This document shows positions 7,707-16,862 of a stretch of 64,000 nucleotides of DNA, one piece after another. Position numbers and translations under genes: made by a program. The notes under the pieces are model-generated. The model was not told where the DNA came from. It did not search any database and was given only the letters and a program-made list of their open reading frames with translations. The stretch's first letter is position 1, and each line of letters starts with the position of its first letter. This DNA is from DASRDB01 sp035652815 (GTDB lineage: Bacteria; Chloroflexota; Ktedonobacteria; Ktedonobacterales; Ktedonobacteraceae): contig DASRDB010000019.1 of the NCBI GenBank assembly GCA_035652815.1, forward strand, positions 595,945 through 659,944, in the 5' to 3' direction.

Positions 7707-8648
7707 ATGAAACTGCTTGTGAGCTGCATTTCCACAAAGCATTCGGTTCTCAAAAAACATTGGACTGAAACAAGCCAGCAGGTAGCATGTCCACTGACCG
7801 TCCTGGGAAGCTATGCCAAGCCTCAGGAAGACCTGGGGGGCCTGCTGTGTTTGATGGAAGACATGGGCTGCTCGCAAACGACGGTTGAACTCCAGATGGC
7901 GGCGGGGATGGCGCAATCCGAGCGCGGGCTGTTTATTACGACCTTCGGCAGCATTCACGAGATCGATACCAACCTTGGCACCATCCACCGGGATGTTGTT
8001 AGCTCCCCGTTGTTCAACGCGCTCCATTCCATTTCAAGAACGCGCAGTGGCTATCTTGTTGCGAGTACCGGACTGGATCTCCTGCTCGAATTTAATCGGG
8101 ATGGAGAAATTCTCTGGAACTGGTGGGCCACCGATCATGGCTTTAACGAGACGCCCACAGGCAAGCGGCGCGAAATCGATAAATCTGCCGACCATCGCGC
8201 GATCCGCTACGGCACGCTTCAGCAGACCACGCACGTCAATTCGGCGGCGGAACTGCCCGATGGCCGCGTCCTCGCCACGCTCTTTCACCAGGGGATGGTT
8301 GTTGCCATTGATCGCCAGAGCGGCGCTTGGCACCCTGTCCTGGAAGGCTTAGATCATCCCCATGCTGTGCGCGTGCTGGACGAGGAACACTTTACGGTTG
8401 CCGATACCGTGAGCGGCAGAGCTTTGTTAGTAAAGTTATCCGGCAAGGGCGGGCATGTTGAAGAGGAAATCGAGGCAGGCACAAGCTGGCTGCAAGATTG
8501 CCGCTATGATGGTGAGTACAATTGCTGGGTGCTTGTTGACGGTAAGCATTCACGGGTCGTCTTGCGACGGGGGCGGTCAGGCGAGAAGTCACTGGCCCAG
8601 TTTGAGCTGAATCCGGAATGGCGTTTGTATGAGGCCTGTGTGATTTAG
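7707..8648 (+). CDS. Predicted beta-propeller protein, 313 aa, unknown function
   Basis: Not a recognised named family. The repeated pattern of short beta-strand blocks ending in Asp/Gly turns (GLFITTFGSIHEIDTNLG, GYLVASTGLDLLLEFNRDGEILWNWW, GRVLATLFHQGMVVAIDRQSG) is that of a six-bladed propeller such as NHL or arylsulfotransferase-like proteins. It has no signal peptide, so it is probably cytoplasmic. It follows cobA by 41 bp in the same direction and precedes a strong terminator, so it should be induced with sulfite reductase; a link to sulfur metabolism is inference from position only. Confidence 0.6.
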   Translation: MKLLVSCISTKHSVLKKHWTETSQQVACPLTVLGSYAKPQEDLGGLLCLMEDMGCSQTTVELQMAAGMAQSERGLFITTFGSIHEIDTNLGTIHRDVVSSPLFNALHSISRTRSGYLVASTGLDLLLEFNRDGEILWNWWATDHGFNETPTGKRREIDKSADHRAIRYGTLQQTTHVNSAAELPDGRVLATLFHQGMVVAIDRQSGAWHPVLEGLDHPHAVRVLDEEHFTVADTVSGRALLVKLSGKGGHVEEEIEAGTSWLQDCRYDGEYNCWVLVDGKHSRVVLRRGRSGEKSLAQFELNPEWRLYEACVI

Positions 8649-8657
8649 TTTCTTTTC

Positions 8658-8715
8658 ATGCAGTTTGACAAATAAAAAGGGTCTATCCAGACCCTTTTTA
8701 TTTGTCAAACTGCAT
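8658..8715. terminator. 27-bp perfect inverted repeat, bidirectional terminator
   Basis: Arms 8658-8684 and 8689-8715 are perfectly complementary over 27 bp with a 4-nt loop ATCC. The stem contains AAAAAGGGTCT / AGACCCTTTTT, so a Rho-independent terminator forms on either strand between the convergent propeller and beta-glucosidase genes. Confidence 0.85.
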
Positions 8716-8802
8716 CTATCTCCACCTCTACTCTAGAAGCTATTTTTTGCTACGAGCCTATTTTGTTCTGTTTAGAGAAGACTACCTCATAGGAAAGAGG
8801 TG

Positions 8803-10236
8803 CTAGGACTGCGAGGAATGCTGCGATGCGACAAAAGAGGCATACCAGCGCCCACTGTCTTTAATGATCCGTCGCTGTGTCGCATAATCGACGTAGACCA
8901 GGCCGAAGCGCTTGCGGTATCCCTCTGCCCATTCGTAGTTGTCGAGCAAAGACCAGACCATGTAGCCTTTGATGGGAAGGCCTTTGCGTATCACATCAGC
9001 CATCCTTTGAATATGCGACCGCAGGTAGTCGATGCGCTGCGGGTCATGGATGGTATTATTTCCATCCAGGGAGTCGCTATAGGCCGCGCCGCTTTCTGTG
9101 ACCACCATCGCTTTAGGCGCGTAGTCACGATGAAGACGGGTCAAGATATTGCTCAGTCCTTCGGGGAAGACCTCCCAGCCCATTTCAGTATACGATGAGC
9201 CGGGAACGCGCTCGATAATTTCATAATTGGCATCTGCTGTAGGTTCTGTTCCATTTCCATCCTCAGTATGCCCGCGAACAATCATACGCGAATAATAGTT
9301 GACGCCCAGGAAGTCAATGGGCGTTGAGATGATTGACATATCATCGTCGTGCATCATCGGCGGGGCAACACCCATATCCCTGAAAAGATTCTCGGGGTAG
9401 TGACCGCGAAAGACAGGTTCAACAAACCAGCGATTGCGAAATGCATCGGCCTGTTGAACGGCAAGCTGCGTCTCGGGACGATCATCCGCAGCGTACACCG
9501 GATAGAAGTCGATAGCGATACCTACCTGCGCCTGGGGAGAGATGTGCGCACGCAGGCGCGGCACAGCAAGCCCATGCGAGAGCAGGACATGATGCCCAAC
9601 ATTCGCCGCCAATTGCTTATTGTGCAAACCAGGAGCATGAATACCCATCGCGTAGCTCAGGTAGGAAATGCACCAGGGTTCGTTGTGTGTCAGCCACCAA
9701 TCGATGCGGTCGCCAAGTCGGCGGGCTACCACTTCGGCATAGTCGGCAAATGCATAGGCGGTATCTCGAACAAGCCAGCCTCCGCGATCCTGCAAGGCCA
9801 TAGGCAGATCCCAGTGATGCAGTGTCGCCAGGGGACGGATGCCATGTTTGAGCAGCTCATCAACCAGCCGGTCATAAAAATCCAGCCCGCGCTCGTTTAC
9901 TTTTCCTGTGCCTTCAGGCAGGATACGCGGCCAGGCAAGCGAGAAGCGATACGTATTCAAGTTGAGTTTGGCCATGAGCGCAACGTCTTCTTCCATGTGG
10001 TGATAGTGATCCGCCGCGATTTCACCCGTCTGGCCTTGATACGTTTTACCTGGAAGTGAGGCGAAGTAGTCCCAGATCGATTGACCGCGCCCGTCTTCAT
10101 GTACCGCTCCCTCGATCTGATACGCCGAGGTAGCAGCGCCCCACAGGAAATCGGGCGGGAAAGGATTCGCTTCCGGTGCAGGCTGGGTATCTGTTTGTAC
10201 GTTTGATAAGGATGTTGATTCGTTGGTAATGCTCAT
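8803..10236 (-). CDS. GH1 beta-glucosidase, 477 aa
   Basis: Family 1 glycoside hydrolase cleaving cellobiose-type beta-glucosides. Visible: N-terminal FPPDFLWGAATSAYQIEGA, the acid/base Glu in THNEPW, and the nucleophile Glu in VTESG (family TENG, with Ser for Asn), then GYMVWSLLDNYEWAEGYRKRFGLVYVD. No signal peptide, hence cytoplasmic. The start at 10236 (MSITNES) has AAAGGAGG close upstream; an in-frame upstream start at 10290 lacks one. It lies downstream of a five-gene ABC importer on the same strand, so imported oligosaccharides are the likely substrate. Confidence 0.93.
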   Translation of the reverse strand: MSITNESTSLSNVQTDTQPAPEANPFPPDFLWGAATSAYQIEGAVHEDGRGQSIWDYFASLPGKTYQGQTGEIAADHYHHMEEDVALMAKLNLNTYRFSLAWPRILPEGTGKVNERGLDFYDRLVDELLKHGIRPLATLHHWDLPMALQDRGGWLVRDTAYAFADYAEVVARRLGDRIDWWLTHNEPWCISYLSYAMGIHAPGLHNKQLAANVGHHVLLSHGLAVPRLRAHISPQAQVGIAIDFYPVYAADDRPETQLAVQQADAFRNRWFVEPVFRGHYPENLFRDMGVAPPMMHDDDMSIISTPIDFLGVNYYSRMIVRGHTEDGNGTEPTADANYEIIERVPGSSYTEMGWEVFPEGLSNILTRLHRDYAPKAMVVTESGAAYSDSLDGNNTIHDPQRIDYLRSHIQRMADVIRKGLPIKGYMVWSLLDNYEWAEGYRKRFGLVYVDYATQRRIIKDSGRWYASFVASQHSSQS

Positions 10237-10376
10237 CTGGCCTCCTTTTGTATTGATCCAAAGACAATCTATAGCTGTTTTCCTGCGCATAGGCTACTAA
10301 GCCTGCCACGTATATGACAGGAAACTGTGAGTGCGATTATACTTCCCCATGCTGTGCGGAAGAGTTTACGGTATGC

Positions 10377-11552
10377 TCAAGTCCTGTTTGATTGTGAAAC
10401 CGTAACTGGCTCCTCCTTTTCCTGGCTGTAGAGGAAACAGTGCGTCCAGTGCCCATTCCCTAGATCAGTACGAGCCGGGCGGTACTGGCTGCATATCGGC
10501 ATGGCATGCGGGCAGCGCGGATGAAAACGGCAGCCCAGCGGCGGATTAATCAGGCTTGGTGGTTCGCCGCGAGTAGAGGTGCTTGCCTTGCTTCCCTGCT
10601 GATCCGTTCCCTCATTTCCTTGCGCAACCGCATCTAGCGCGGCCTGCCTGTGTCCCATTGTCTCCGGGTTGGGGGCTGCCGAGAGCAACAATTGTGTGTA
10701 AGGATGTTTTGGCTGCTGGATGACCTCTTCAGTTGTCCCGCCTTCGACCATCTGCCCGGCATACATGACCAGCGTTTCCTCCGCGAAATAACGGGCGCTG
10801 GCGATATCATGCGTAATGAAAAGAAATGCCAGGTGGTCTTCGTCCTTGAGGCGAAGCAGCAGGTTCAACACATCCAGGCGAATGGAGACATCCAGCATCG
10901 AGACCGGTTCGTCCGCCAGGATGACCGACGGTTGTACCGCAAGCGCCCGGGCAATGGCGATTCGCTGCCTCTGTCCTCCACTCAATTGATGCGGAAATTT
11001 ATCAATAAACTGCTCGGCAGGGGTCAGATTCACGCGCTCTAGCAACGCCAGAATCTGCTGCTGTTCCTTCCTTGCATTACGGGCATATCCATGCAGACGC
11101 AGCGAGCGCCCCAGGTGGTAGCGAACGCCGTGAACTGGATTGAGAGATGAGAACGGGTCCTGAAACACATATTGAACCTCGCCCCGGTAGGCGCGAAGCG
11201 AACTTGCGCCTTTCCCTACGGGACGGCCCTGAAAGCGAATCTCGCCGCTAGTTGGGTCATAGAGCCGCGCCAGCATGCGGGCAACCGTCGTTTTGCCGCT
11301 GCCGCTTTCGCCTACCAGCGCCGTTGCCTTGCCAGGATACAGGGCCAGCGAGGTATCTTCCACTGCATGTACAGCTCTGCGCGGCCCAAACAGGTTGAAA
11401 CTGCGCAAAGGGAAATCTTTCTTCAGATGTATTGCCTCAAGGATGGGCGTACCGGAAGATTGTACGTTTTCCAGAGTTTGCCTGCCGATTCCAGGTTCGG
11501 TAAGTGTGTTATCAGGTACAACGTGCCGTCCCCCGGCCTGATTGCTACTCAT
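10377..11552 (-). CDS. ABC transporter ATPase, DppF/OppF type, 391 aa
   Basis: Energises uptake by a family-5 binding-protein transporter. Walker A GESGSGKTT, signature LSGGQRQR, Walker B ILADEPVS and the H-loop THD are intact. The C-terminal oligopeptide/dipeptide ABC extension carries the CRFHPRCPHAMPIC motif, in related proteins an iron-sulfur ligand set. Overlaps the preceding ATPase gene by 8 bp, RBS GAGGGG. Confidence 0.92.
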   Translation of the reverse strand: MSSNQAGGRHVVPDNTLTEPGIGRQTLENVQSSGTPILEAIHLKKDFPLRSFNLFGPRRAVHAVEDTSLALYPGKATALVGESGSGKTTVARMLARLYDPTSGEIRFQGRPVGKGASSLRAYRGEVQYVFQDPFSSLNPVHGVRYHLGRSLRLHGYARNARKEQQQILALLERVNLTPAEQFIDKFPHQLSGGQRQRIAIARALAVQPSVILADEPVSMLDVSIRLDVLNLLLRLKDEDHLAFLFITHDIASARYFAEETLVMYAGQMVEGGTTEEVIQQPKHPYTQLLLSAAPNPETMGHRQAALDAVAQGNEGTDQQGSKASTSTRGEPPSLINPPLGCRFHPRCPHAMPICSQYRPARTDLGNGHWTHCFLYSQEKEEPVTVSQSNRT

Positions 11553-12762
11553 GTTGCAGCCCCTCTTCTTTGTTATACAAATGGCATGCTACCTGACATT
11601 GTTGGAAGCGAGTCGAAGCATTGGTGCTGGATAATGGCTGATCCATTTCTAACCCATCAGCTTCAATATGCACTCCCTTTACCTGTGGAGTGGCAAGAAC
11701 TGGCACGTACTTGCTGCACGCATCGAAGGCGAAGGCACAGCGCGGATGAAAGGCGCAGCCTGAAGGAACGTTGCGCAGGTCGGGCGGCGAACCAGGGATG
11801 CCGCTCATTTTTCTGCGCGGCCCATGCAGCGAGGGAAATGAATTGAGCAAGCCATAGGTGTAAGGATGGTGTGGGGAGCGATAGATTTCTCGCCAGGGAG
11901 CCATCTCGACCATTTTGCCCGCATACATGATCGCTACCTGGTCGGAGATTTCCAGCAGCAGAGAGAGATCATGCGTGATAAAGATGACTGCGAAATTCAG
12001 ATGTTCGCGCAAGGCCATCAGCTCGACCAGTATATCGCGCTGCACCACGACATCAAGAGCGGTGGTTGGCTCATCCATGATGATGATCTCTGGTTGGAGG
12101 GCCAGGGCAATGGCGATGATGGCGCGCTGGCGCATGCCGCCGCTCAGTTCGTGTGGATAGCTGCGCAAACGATCAGGAGCGATGCCGACCAGCCGCAGCA
12201 GTTCGACTGCGCGCTGGTGCCGCTCCTCGGCTGACATCGTGGTATTATGCGCTTTTAACACATCCGTAATCTGTGTCTCAAGGCGCATCACGGGGTTGAG
12301 CGCGTTCATGGCGCTTTGGAACACAATAGCCAGTTCTTGCCAGCGAAAAGCGCGCAATTGAGCAGGAGACAAATTGAGTATATCGATGGATGGCGCTTCC
12401 TCGCTTTTTCCAACGGCTTTACGTCTCACCCAGGGAAGTCGCGTATCCTGCTGATCTGCAATCTTTGAGGCAAACTCCCGCTCGCTTTTAGGGTAGTACC
12501 AGACCTCTCCTCCGCTCACGACTGCGGGTGCATGAAGCAAGCGGGTGATGGCGTATGCCAGCGTCGATTTGCCGCTGCCGCTTTCGCCTGCGAGGCCCAG
12601 GATTTGCCCTCTATGCAATGTAAAACTGACATCGTTGACGGCGTGTACAGGGGTTCCCCCCGTTTCATAATGCACGTTGAGGTGCTTGACCTCAAGTAGC
12701 GCCGTCGATTCCTGGGGAGAAGTGCTTCTCACCTGCTCGGCAACGTTTGGTGTCATTGTCAC
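11545..12762 (-). CDS. ABC transporter ATPase, DppD/OppD type, 405 aa
   Basis: Partner ATPase of the same importer. Walker A GESGSGKST, signature LSGGMRQRA, Walker B IIMDEPTT, and the C-terminal CAFHPRCAFAFDAC cysteine motif. An insert of about 30 residues between the Walker A region and the Q-loop (SEREFASKIADQQDTRLPWVRRK) is longer than in typical OppD. Start GTG at 12762 overlaps the permease stop (GTGA); an ATG lies two codons later. Confidence 0.92.
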   Translation of the reverse strand: MTMTPNVAEQVRSTSPQESTALLEVKHLNVHYETGGTPVHAVNDVSFTLHRGQILGLAGESGSGKSTLAYAITRLLHAPAVVSGGEVWYYPKSEREFASKIADQQDTRLPWVRRKAVGKSEEAPSIDILNLSPAQLRAFRWQELAIVFQSAMNALNPVMRLETQITDVLKAHNTTMSAEERHQRAVELLRLVGIAPDRLRSYPHELSGGMRQRAIIAIALALQPEIIIMDEPTTALDVVVQRDILVELMALREHLNFAVIFITHDLSLLLEISDQVAIMYAGKMVEMAPWREIYRSPHHPYTYGLLNSFPSLHGPRRKMSGIPGSPPDLRNVPSGCAFHPRCAFAFDACSKYVPVLATPQVKGVHIEADGLEMDQPLSSTNASTRFQQCQVACHLYNKEEGLQHE

Positions 12763-13724
12763 GCTAAAGCCTTCTTTCCAGGCAACATACGCCTGCGTTT
12801 GGGTTTCTCGATGCGCAGGCGAGGATTTGCCACTTCATCAATACCGAAGTTGATAAACGTTAAGCTCGCGCAGAGGATTGCCACACACAATCCCGCCGGA
12901 ACAAATTGCCACCATTTGCCTACGATAAGCGCTGCGTTATTTTGCGCCCAGTAGAGAATGGTGCCCCAGCTTGCCTGCGAGGTGTCGCCAAGTCCGAGAA
13001 ACTCCAGGGCAACTTCCGCACCCACCGCGTAGACAAAGGTGCCGACAAAGGTGGAAGCGACCAGCGCAAGTTCATTCGGCAATATCTCAAAGAAAATGAT
13101 GCGCAGATTGCTCTCACCTGCCGCGCGCGCAGCCGCAACGAATTCGCGCTCCTTCAATGAGAGCGTTTGCGCTCGTAAGACACGTGCTCCATAACTCCAC
13201 GAGGTGAAGAGCAGCACCAGCGCGATCACAAATTCATTTTTATTGGCGGCATTGACGCTAGCTAAAGACGCAAGCACAATGGTTAATGGGAGACCCGGCA
13301 GCACCAGGAAGACATTGATGATGAGCGAGAGGAAGTCATCGACGAGGCCGCCGAAGTAGGCAGAGGTTAGCCCGAAGAATACCTGTAGTATCGTTGAGCC
13401 GATTGCCGCACAAAAGCCGACCAGCAAGGTGACGCGCGCGCCGTATACGATCTGCGCGAACATGTCCTGGCCCAGGCCCGTTGTGCCTAAGATGTGCGCG
13501 GGCGAGGGTGGCAGCGAACCTCTCACAATGGTCGCATTAGGGTTATAGGGCGTCAGAAGCGGAGCAGCCACCGCTACCAGCACGAAAAAGGCAACCACGC
13601 CGATGCCGATGGAAATTTTCGGATTGGCTGTCAGGACACCCAGGATGCTGCTTCCTCGCCCTTTAGCCTTGTCTAGAATGGTTGAAGAGACGATATTCTG
13701 ATCGGTCACATTCGTTACTTGCAT
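12759..13724 (-). CDS. ABC transporter permease, DppC/OppC type, 321 aa
   Basis: Inner-membrane permease with an N-terminal helix (IGIGVVAFFVLVAVAAPLL), the OppC N-terminal motif TPYNPNA, and the BPD_transp EAA-like loop EREFVAAARAAGESNLRIIFFEILPNEL. Start ATG 13724 preceded by GAGGAGC. Follows the other permease by 3 bp. Confidence 0.92.
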   Translation of the reverse strand: MQVTNVTDQNIVSSTILDKAKGRGSSILGVLTANPKISIGIGVVAFFVLVAVAAPLLTPYNPNATIVRGSLPPSPAHILGTTGLGQDMFAQIVYGARVTLLVGFCAAIGSTILQVFFGLTSAYFGGLVDDFLSLIINVFLVLPGLPLTIVLASLASVNAANKNEFVIALVLLFTSWSYGARVLRAQTLSLKEREFVAAARAAGESNLRIIFFEILPNELALVASTFVGTFVYAVGAEVALEFLGLGDTSQASWGTILYWAQNNAALIVGKWWQFVPAGLCVAILCASLTFINFGIDEVANPRLRIEKPKRRRMLPGKKALA

Positions 13725-13727
13725 CGC

Positions 13728-14720
13728 TTAGCTCCTCCCCTGCCGCACACGTGGATCAAGGAATGTATAGACAAGTTCGGACAGGAAGTTGGCGATGAGA
13801 ACTGCCAGCGCGATTACCAGGAAACAGCCCTCAACCAGTGCGTAGTCATTCCCCTGCACGCCTTTGTATAAGGCAAAGCCGATGCCTGGATAGTTGAAGA
13901 CGATTTCGGTGAGCAGGGAACCGCTTACGACCAGGCCCAGCGAGATGGAGAAGCTGGTAATACTGGGCAAAATCGCGTTGCGGGCGGCGTAGGTAAACAT
14001 CACTTGTCTTTCTGGAAGTCCTTTGGCCTGTGCCATCAATACGTAGTCCTCGGAAAGGGTGGTAATCATCGTGTTGCGCATGGTCAAGACCCAGCCAGCC
14101 AGCGAGCCGAGAACCAGTGTCGTAATGGGCAGGATAGCGTGCTGAGCTACACTGCTGATGAAGTCCATGTTCCAGCCAGGGGTGACGTTAAAGACATCGT
14201 AGCCGCTATCGGTCGGGAACCAGCTCAAATTGACGCCGAATATATAGACCAGCCCCAGGGCCATCCAGAAATAGGGAACGGCAGAGATAAATGTCAGGAT
14301 CGGCGGTACTGCCGTATCGTACCAGGAACCGCGTCTCCAGCCAATGAGCATGCCGATCAATGTGCCAATGACAAAGCTCAGCAGCAGAGAGACGCCCACC
14401 AGACCAATTGTCCAGGGTAGACTCTGGCGCAGGATGTCGGCCACAGTAGTAGGAAACTGCGAGGTGGCGATGCCTAGCTGTCCATGCAGCAGGCCATTTA
14501 AATAGTCTAAGTACTGTCTCCAGATCGGCACATTCGGGTTCACGCCAAATTCGGTGCGTATAGCGTCGATTTGTGCGCGTGTGATCTGTTGCGTTTGAAG
14601 TTTGGCGATGTAGGCTTCGGCTGGATCGCCCGGCATCAGGCGTGGAATGATGAAGTTGAAAGTCACTGCGGCCCACAATGCTACCAGGTAGAAGCCTGCA
14701 CGCCTCACAAGATGACGCAT
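13728..14720 (-). CDS. ABC transporter permease, DppB/OppB type, 330 aa
   Basis: First permease of the importer. N-terminal helix RRAGFYLVALWAAVTFNFIIPRLMPGDP is characteristic of DppB, and the coupling loop LSEDYVLMAQAKGLPERQVMFTYAARNAILP is present. About six membrane helices. AAAGGAG nine bases before ATG. A hairpin separates it from the binding-protein gene upstream. Confidence 0.92.
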   Translation of the reverse strand: MRHLVRRAGFYLVALWAAVTFNFIIPRLMPGDPAEAYIAKLQTQQITRAQIDAIRTEFGVNPNVPIWRQYLDYLNGLLHGQLGIATSQFPTTVADILRQSLPWTIGLVGVSLLLSFVIGTLIGMLIGWRRGSWYDTAVPPILTFISAVPYFWMALGLVYIFGVNLSWFPTDSGYDVFNVTPGWNMDFISSVAQHAILPITTLVLGSLAGWVLTMRNTMITTLSEDYVLMAQAKGLPERQVMFTYAARNAILPSITSFSISLGLVVSGSLLTEIVFNYPGIGFALYKGVQGNDYALVEGCFLVIALAVLIANFLSELVYTFLDPRVRQGRS

Positions 14721-14817
14721 GTCGAGAGTCTCCTTTGATATCTATAAAGAAGGCGTTCCGCCAGGTACATACCAGGGCGACCTTTTAGGAAGCCTGTGCA
14801 GGAGTAAGGGTCTTCCG

Positions 14818-14850
14818 TTTCCCGCTCTCCTTTACCGGGAGAGCGGGAAA
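14818..14850 (-). terminator. Intra-operon hairpin between binding protein and permease genes
   Basis: TTTCCCGCTCTCC (14818-14830) pairs perfectly with GGAGAGCGGGAAA (14838-14850). Hairpins here commonly stabilise the binding-protein transcript or reduce read-through into permeases, giving more binding protein than channel. Confidence 0.65.
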
Positions 14851-14877
14851 GGTGTGGAAGGACGCACTACGAAACGA

Positions 14878-16602
14878 CTAGGACGCTGGTGTCAGATGGA
14901 GAATGACGTTTGCTGCATCTGGCATGTTGTACGGCGCTCCCGAGTCATATGGATTGTTGGCATCGGGCCAGCCGGTCCAGTTCCTGGTCGTGTATTCATC
15001 CCAATAGACGTTGACGGTCAAGGGAAGGACGGGCAACTGGCTGACCATGATGTCCTCGATGCCAGCGATAGCCTGCTTTTGCGCGTTGATATCGCTGGTT
15101 GACTCGTACTGCGTGAGGAGCTGGTCAGTCTTTGCTGAGTAGCCATTGCTGGTGCTTGCATCCCAGCGCTCGAAGTTGGTGCCGACGACCGACTTGCCAG
15201 GGGGGGCCGAATTAGCGCTGCTCAGTAACGCCTGGTAGGCGTAGTACGGGGTGGGGCCGCTGTTCGTCCAGCTAATGGCGGCGTCATAGTTGCCGCTGGT
15301 GATAGCTGTATAGTAGGGGGTATAGCCGCTCTCCGAGTTGATCGAGGCTTTGATACCGGCGGCGTTCAGGTCGTTGACGATGAACTGCACATCCTGATCC
15401 CAGTCGCTCCAGCCATTGACCACGTCAACGGTCATCGAGAAGAGCTTGCCGCTGGCATCGTGATAGAAACCATCGCTGCCCTTCTTAAAGCCCGCCTGCT
15501 CCAGGTAACTGCCCGCCTGGCTGACGCTGTACGGGAAGGACATGTTCTGATACTGCGGAGAGATCCAGTCATTGAGCGTCGGTACAATAATGCCCGTCGG
15601 ATTGGCGACTTTGGCATACTGCGCCACGCCCTGTGGGAGCTGATTGCGGTTGATGGCCGCGTTGATCGCTTTACGAACCAGCAGGTTGTTGAAGGGGGCT
15701 TTTTGCAGGTTCAGGTAAAGCATGACGGTGTTGCTGGCTGCGAACCAGGTATGGTTGTGCTGTGGGTCTTTCGCTGAGTACAGGGAGTCGTAGTCGGGGT
15801 TCCAGCCCGTACCCATCCAGTCAAGCTGTCCCTGGATCATATCGGTGATGGCGGTAGTGTTGTCCTTGATTGAAGGAACCAGAACGGTTTGCACCTTTGG
15901 CCTGGTGCCCCAGTAGTTGGGGTTGGCATCATACCGGAGCAGGTCTGTGCTGAAGCTGGTGAGCTTAAAGGGGCCTGTGCCAACGGGGTTTTTGTCATTG
16001 GCGAACTTCGCCGGGTCGCCGCTGATTGTTGACCAGATGTGCTGCGGTACGATGTAAATCTGGTCGCCGACGCGGAAGAGGGCGGTACTGTCAGGATGCT
16101 GAAGGGTAAAAACCACTGTACTGGAATCGGGCGCATCAACACTCTTCAGCAATGCCCATACCGAGGTCTGGTCGAGGGCTGGATTTGACTTCATCAGATC
16201 GAAGGTAAACTTGACGTCAGCACTGGTGAAGTCCTGCCCGTCGTTCCATTTCACGCCTGAGCGTAGGTGGAAGGTCAACTGCGTCAGATTGTTGCCGTAT
16301 TGGAAGCTGGAGGCCAGCCAGGGGGAAGACTGACCATTGTAGAGATTGGTAAAGTAGAGGGGTTCGTAGAGGAGACCCTGCGCGCCAAAATCCCCTCCCT
16401 GGTTGGTGTTAAAGAACGGGTTAAAGAAATCGGGATTGGGTTGTCCGGGAGCCGACAACACGCGTAGCGTGGTGGTATGGCTGGTCGGGGTGTTGTTGTT
16501 GTTGCCGGGACCGCTTCCGCAGGCGGCCAACATCATGCACAGTGCAACCAGTAGCGAGAAGACCGCTACCGGCAGGCGGAGCCGGTGTGGAGAATGTACC
16601 AC
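14878..16602 (-). CDS. Family-5 solute-binding lipoprotein of the ABC importer, 574 aa
   Basis: Signal peptide with lipobox (LLVALCMMLAAC) and SBP_bac_5 features: YEPLYFTN, LTFHLRSGVKWNDGQDFTSADVKFTFD, VGTGPFKLTSF. Lipid-anchored, captures the ligand and hands it to the permeases. Family members bind peptides, nickel or oligosaccharides; the LacI regulator upstream and GH1 enzyme downstream favour beta-oligosaccharides, as in known cellobiose-binding relatives (inference). GTG start at 16602 with AGGAGG at ideal distance. Confidence 0.9.
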   Translation of the reverse strand: MVHSPHRLRLPVAVFSLLVALCMMLAACGSGPGNNNNTPTSHTTTLRVLSAPGQPNPDFFNPFFNTNQGGDFGAQGLLYEPLYFTNLYNGQSSPWLASSFQYGNNLTQLTFHLRSGVKWNDGQDFTSADVKFTFDLMKSNPALDQTSVWALLKSVDAPDSSTVVFTLQHPDSTALFRVGDQIYIVPQHIWSTISGDPAKFANDKNPVGTGPFKLTSFSTDLLRYDANPNYWGTRPKVQTVLVPSIKDNTTAITDMIQGQLDWMGTGWNPDYDSLYSAKDPQHNHTWFAASNTVMLYLNLQKAPFNNLLVRKAINAAINRNQLPQGVAQYAKVANPTGIIVPTLNDWISPQYQNMSFPYSVSQAGSYLEQAGFKKGSDGFYHDASGKLFSMTVDVVNGWSDWDQDVQFIVNDLNAAGIKASINSESGYTPYYTAITSGNYDAAISWTNSGPTPYYAYQALLSSANSAPPGKSVVGTNFERWDASTSNGYSAKTDQLLTQYESTSDINAQKQAIAGIEDIMVSQLPVLPLTVNVYWDEYTTRNWTGWPDANNPYDSGAPYNMPDAANVILHLTPAS

Positions 16603-16729
16603 GTTTTACCTCCTAACACTGGAACAATGAATCACGCGACGATTCATACATCTCAAAAGGCTACAGCCTCTGAGTGCCAAAAAATTACAAAGGGACAACC
16701 AGACAACGGTACAAGGCGACTTCGCATTG

Positions 16730-16751
16730 TTTGAAAACCGTTGTTTTCAAA
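16730..16751. promoter_or_regulatory. Candidate LacI-type operator
   Basis: Perfect 9-bp inverted repeat TTTGAAAAC ... GTTTTCAAA around CGTT, about 130 bp upstream of the binding-protein start. Size and symmetry fit a LacI-family operator. I cannot place a convincing promoter beside it. Confidence 0.5.
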
Positions 16752-16862
16752 AACAGTCAGGGACGCACTACTTGTTTGGAGTTCGCGGATGTAACTTTCA
16801 GCGAACGCCCGGCTGGGTCAAAAGAGAACGCAAATAATGCAAGGGTCTGCACTCACCCCTTT

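Noticed and set aside
10377..16602. Dipeptide transporter (dpp) gene names
   Set aside because: Sequence family fits, but context suggests oligosaccharides, so symbols were left empty.
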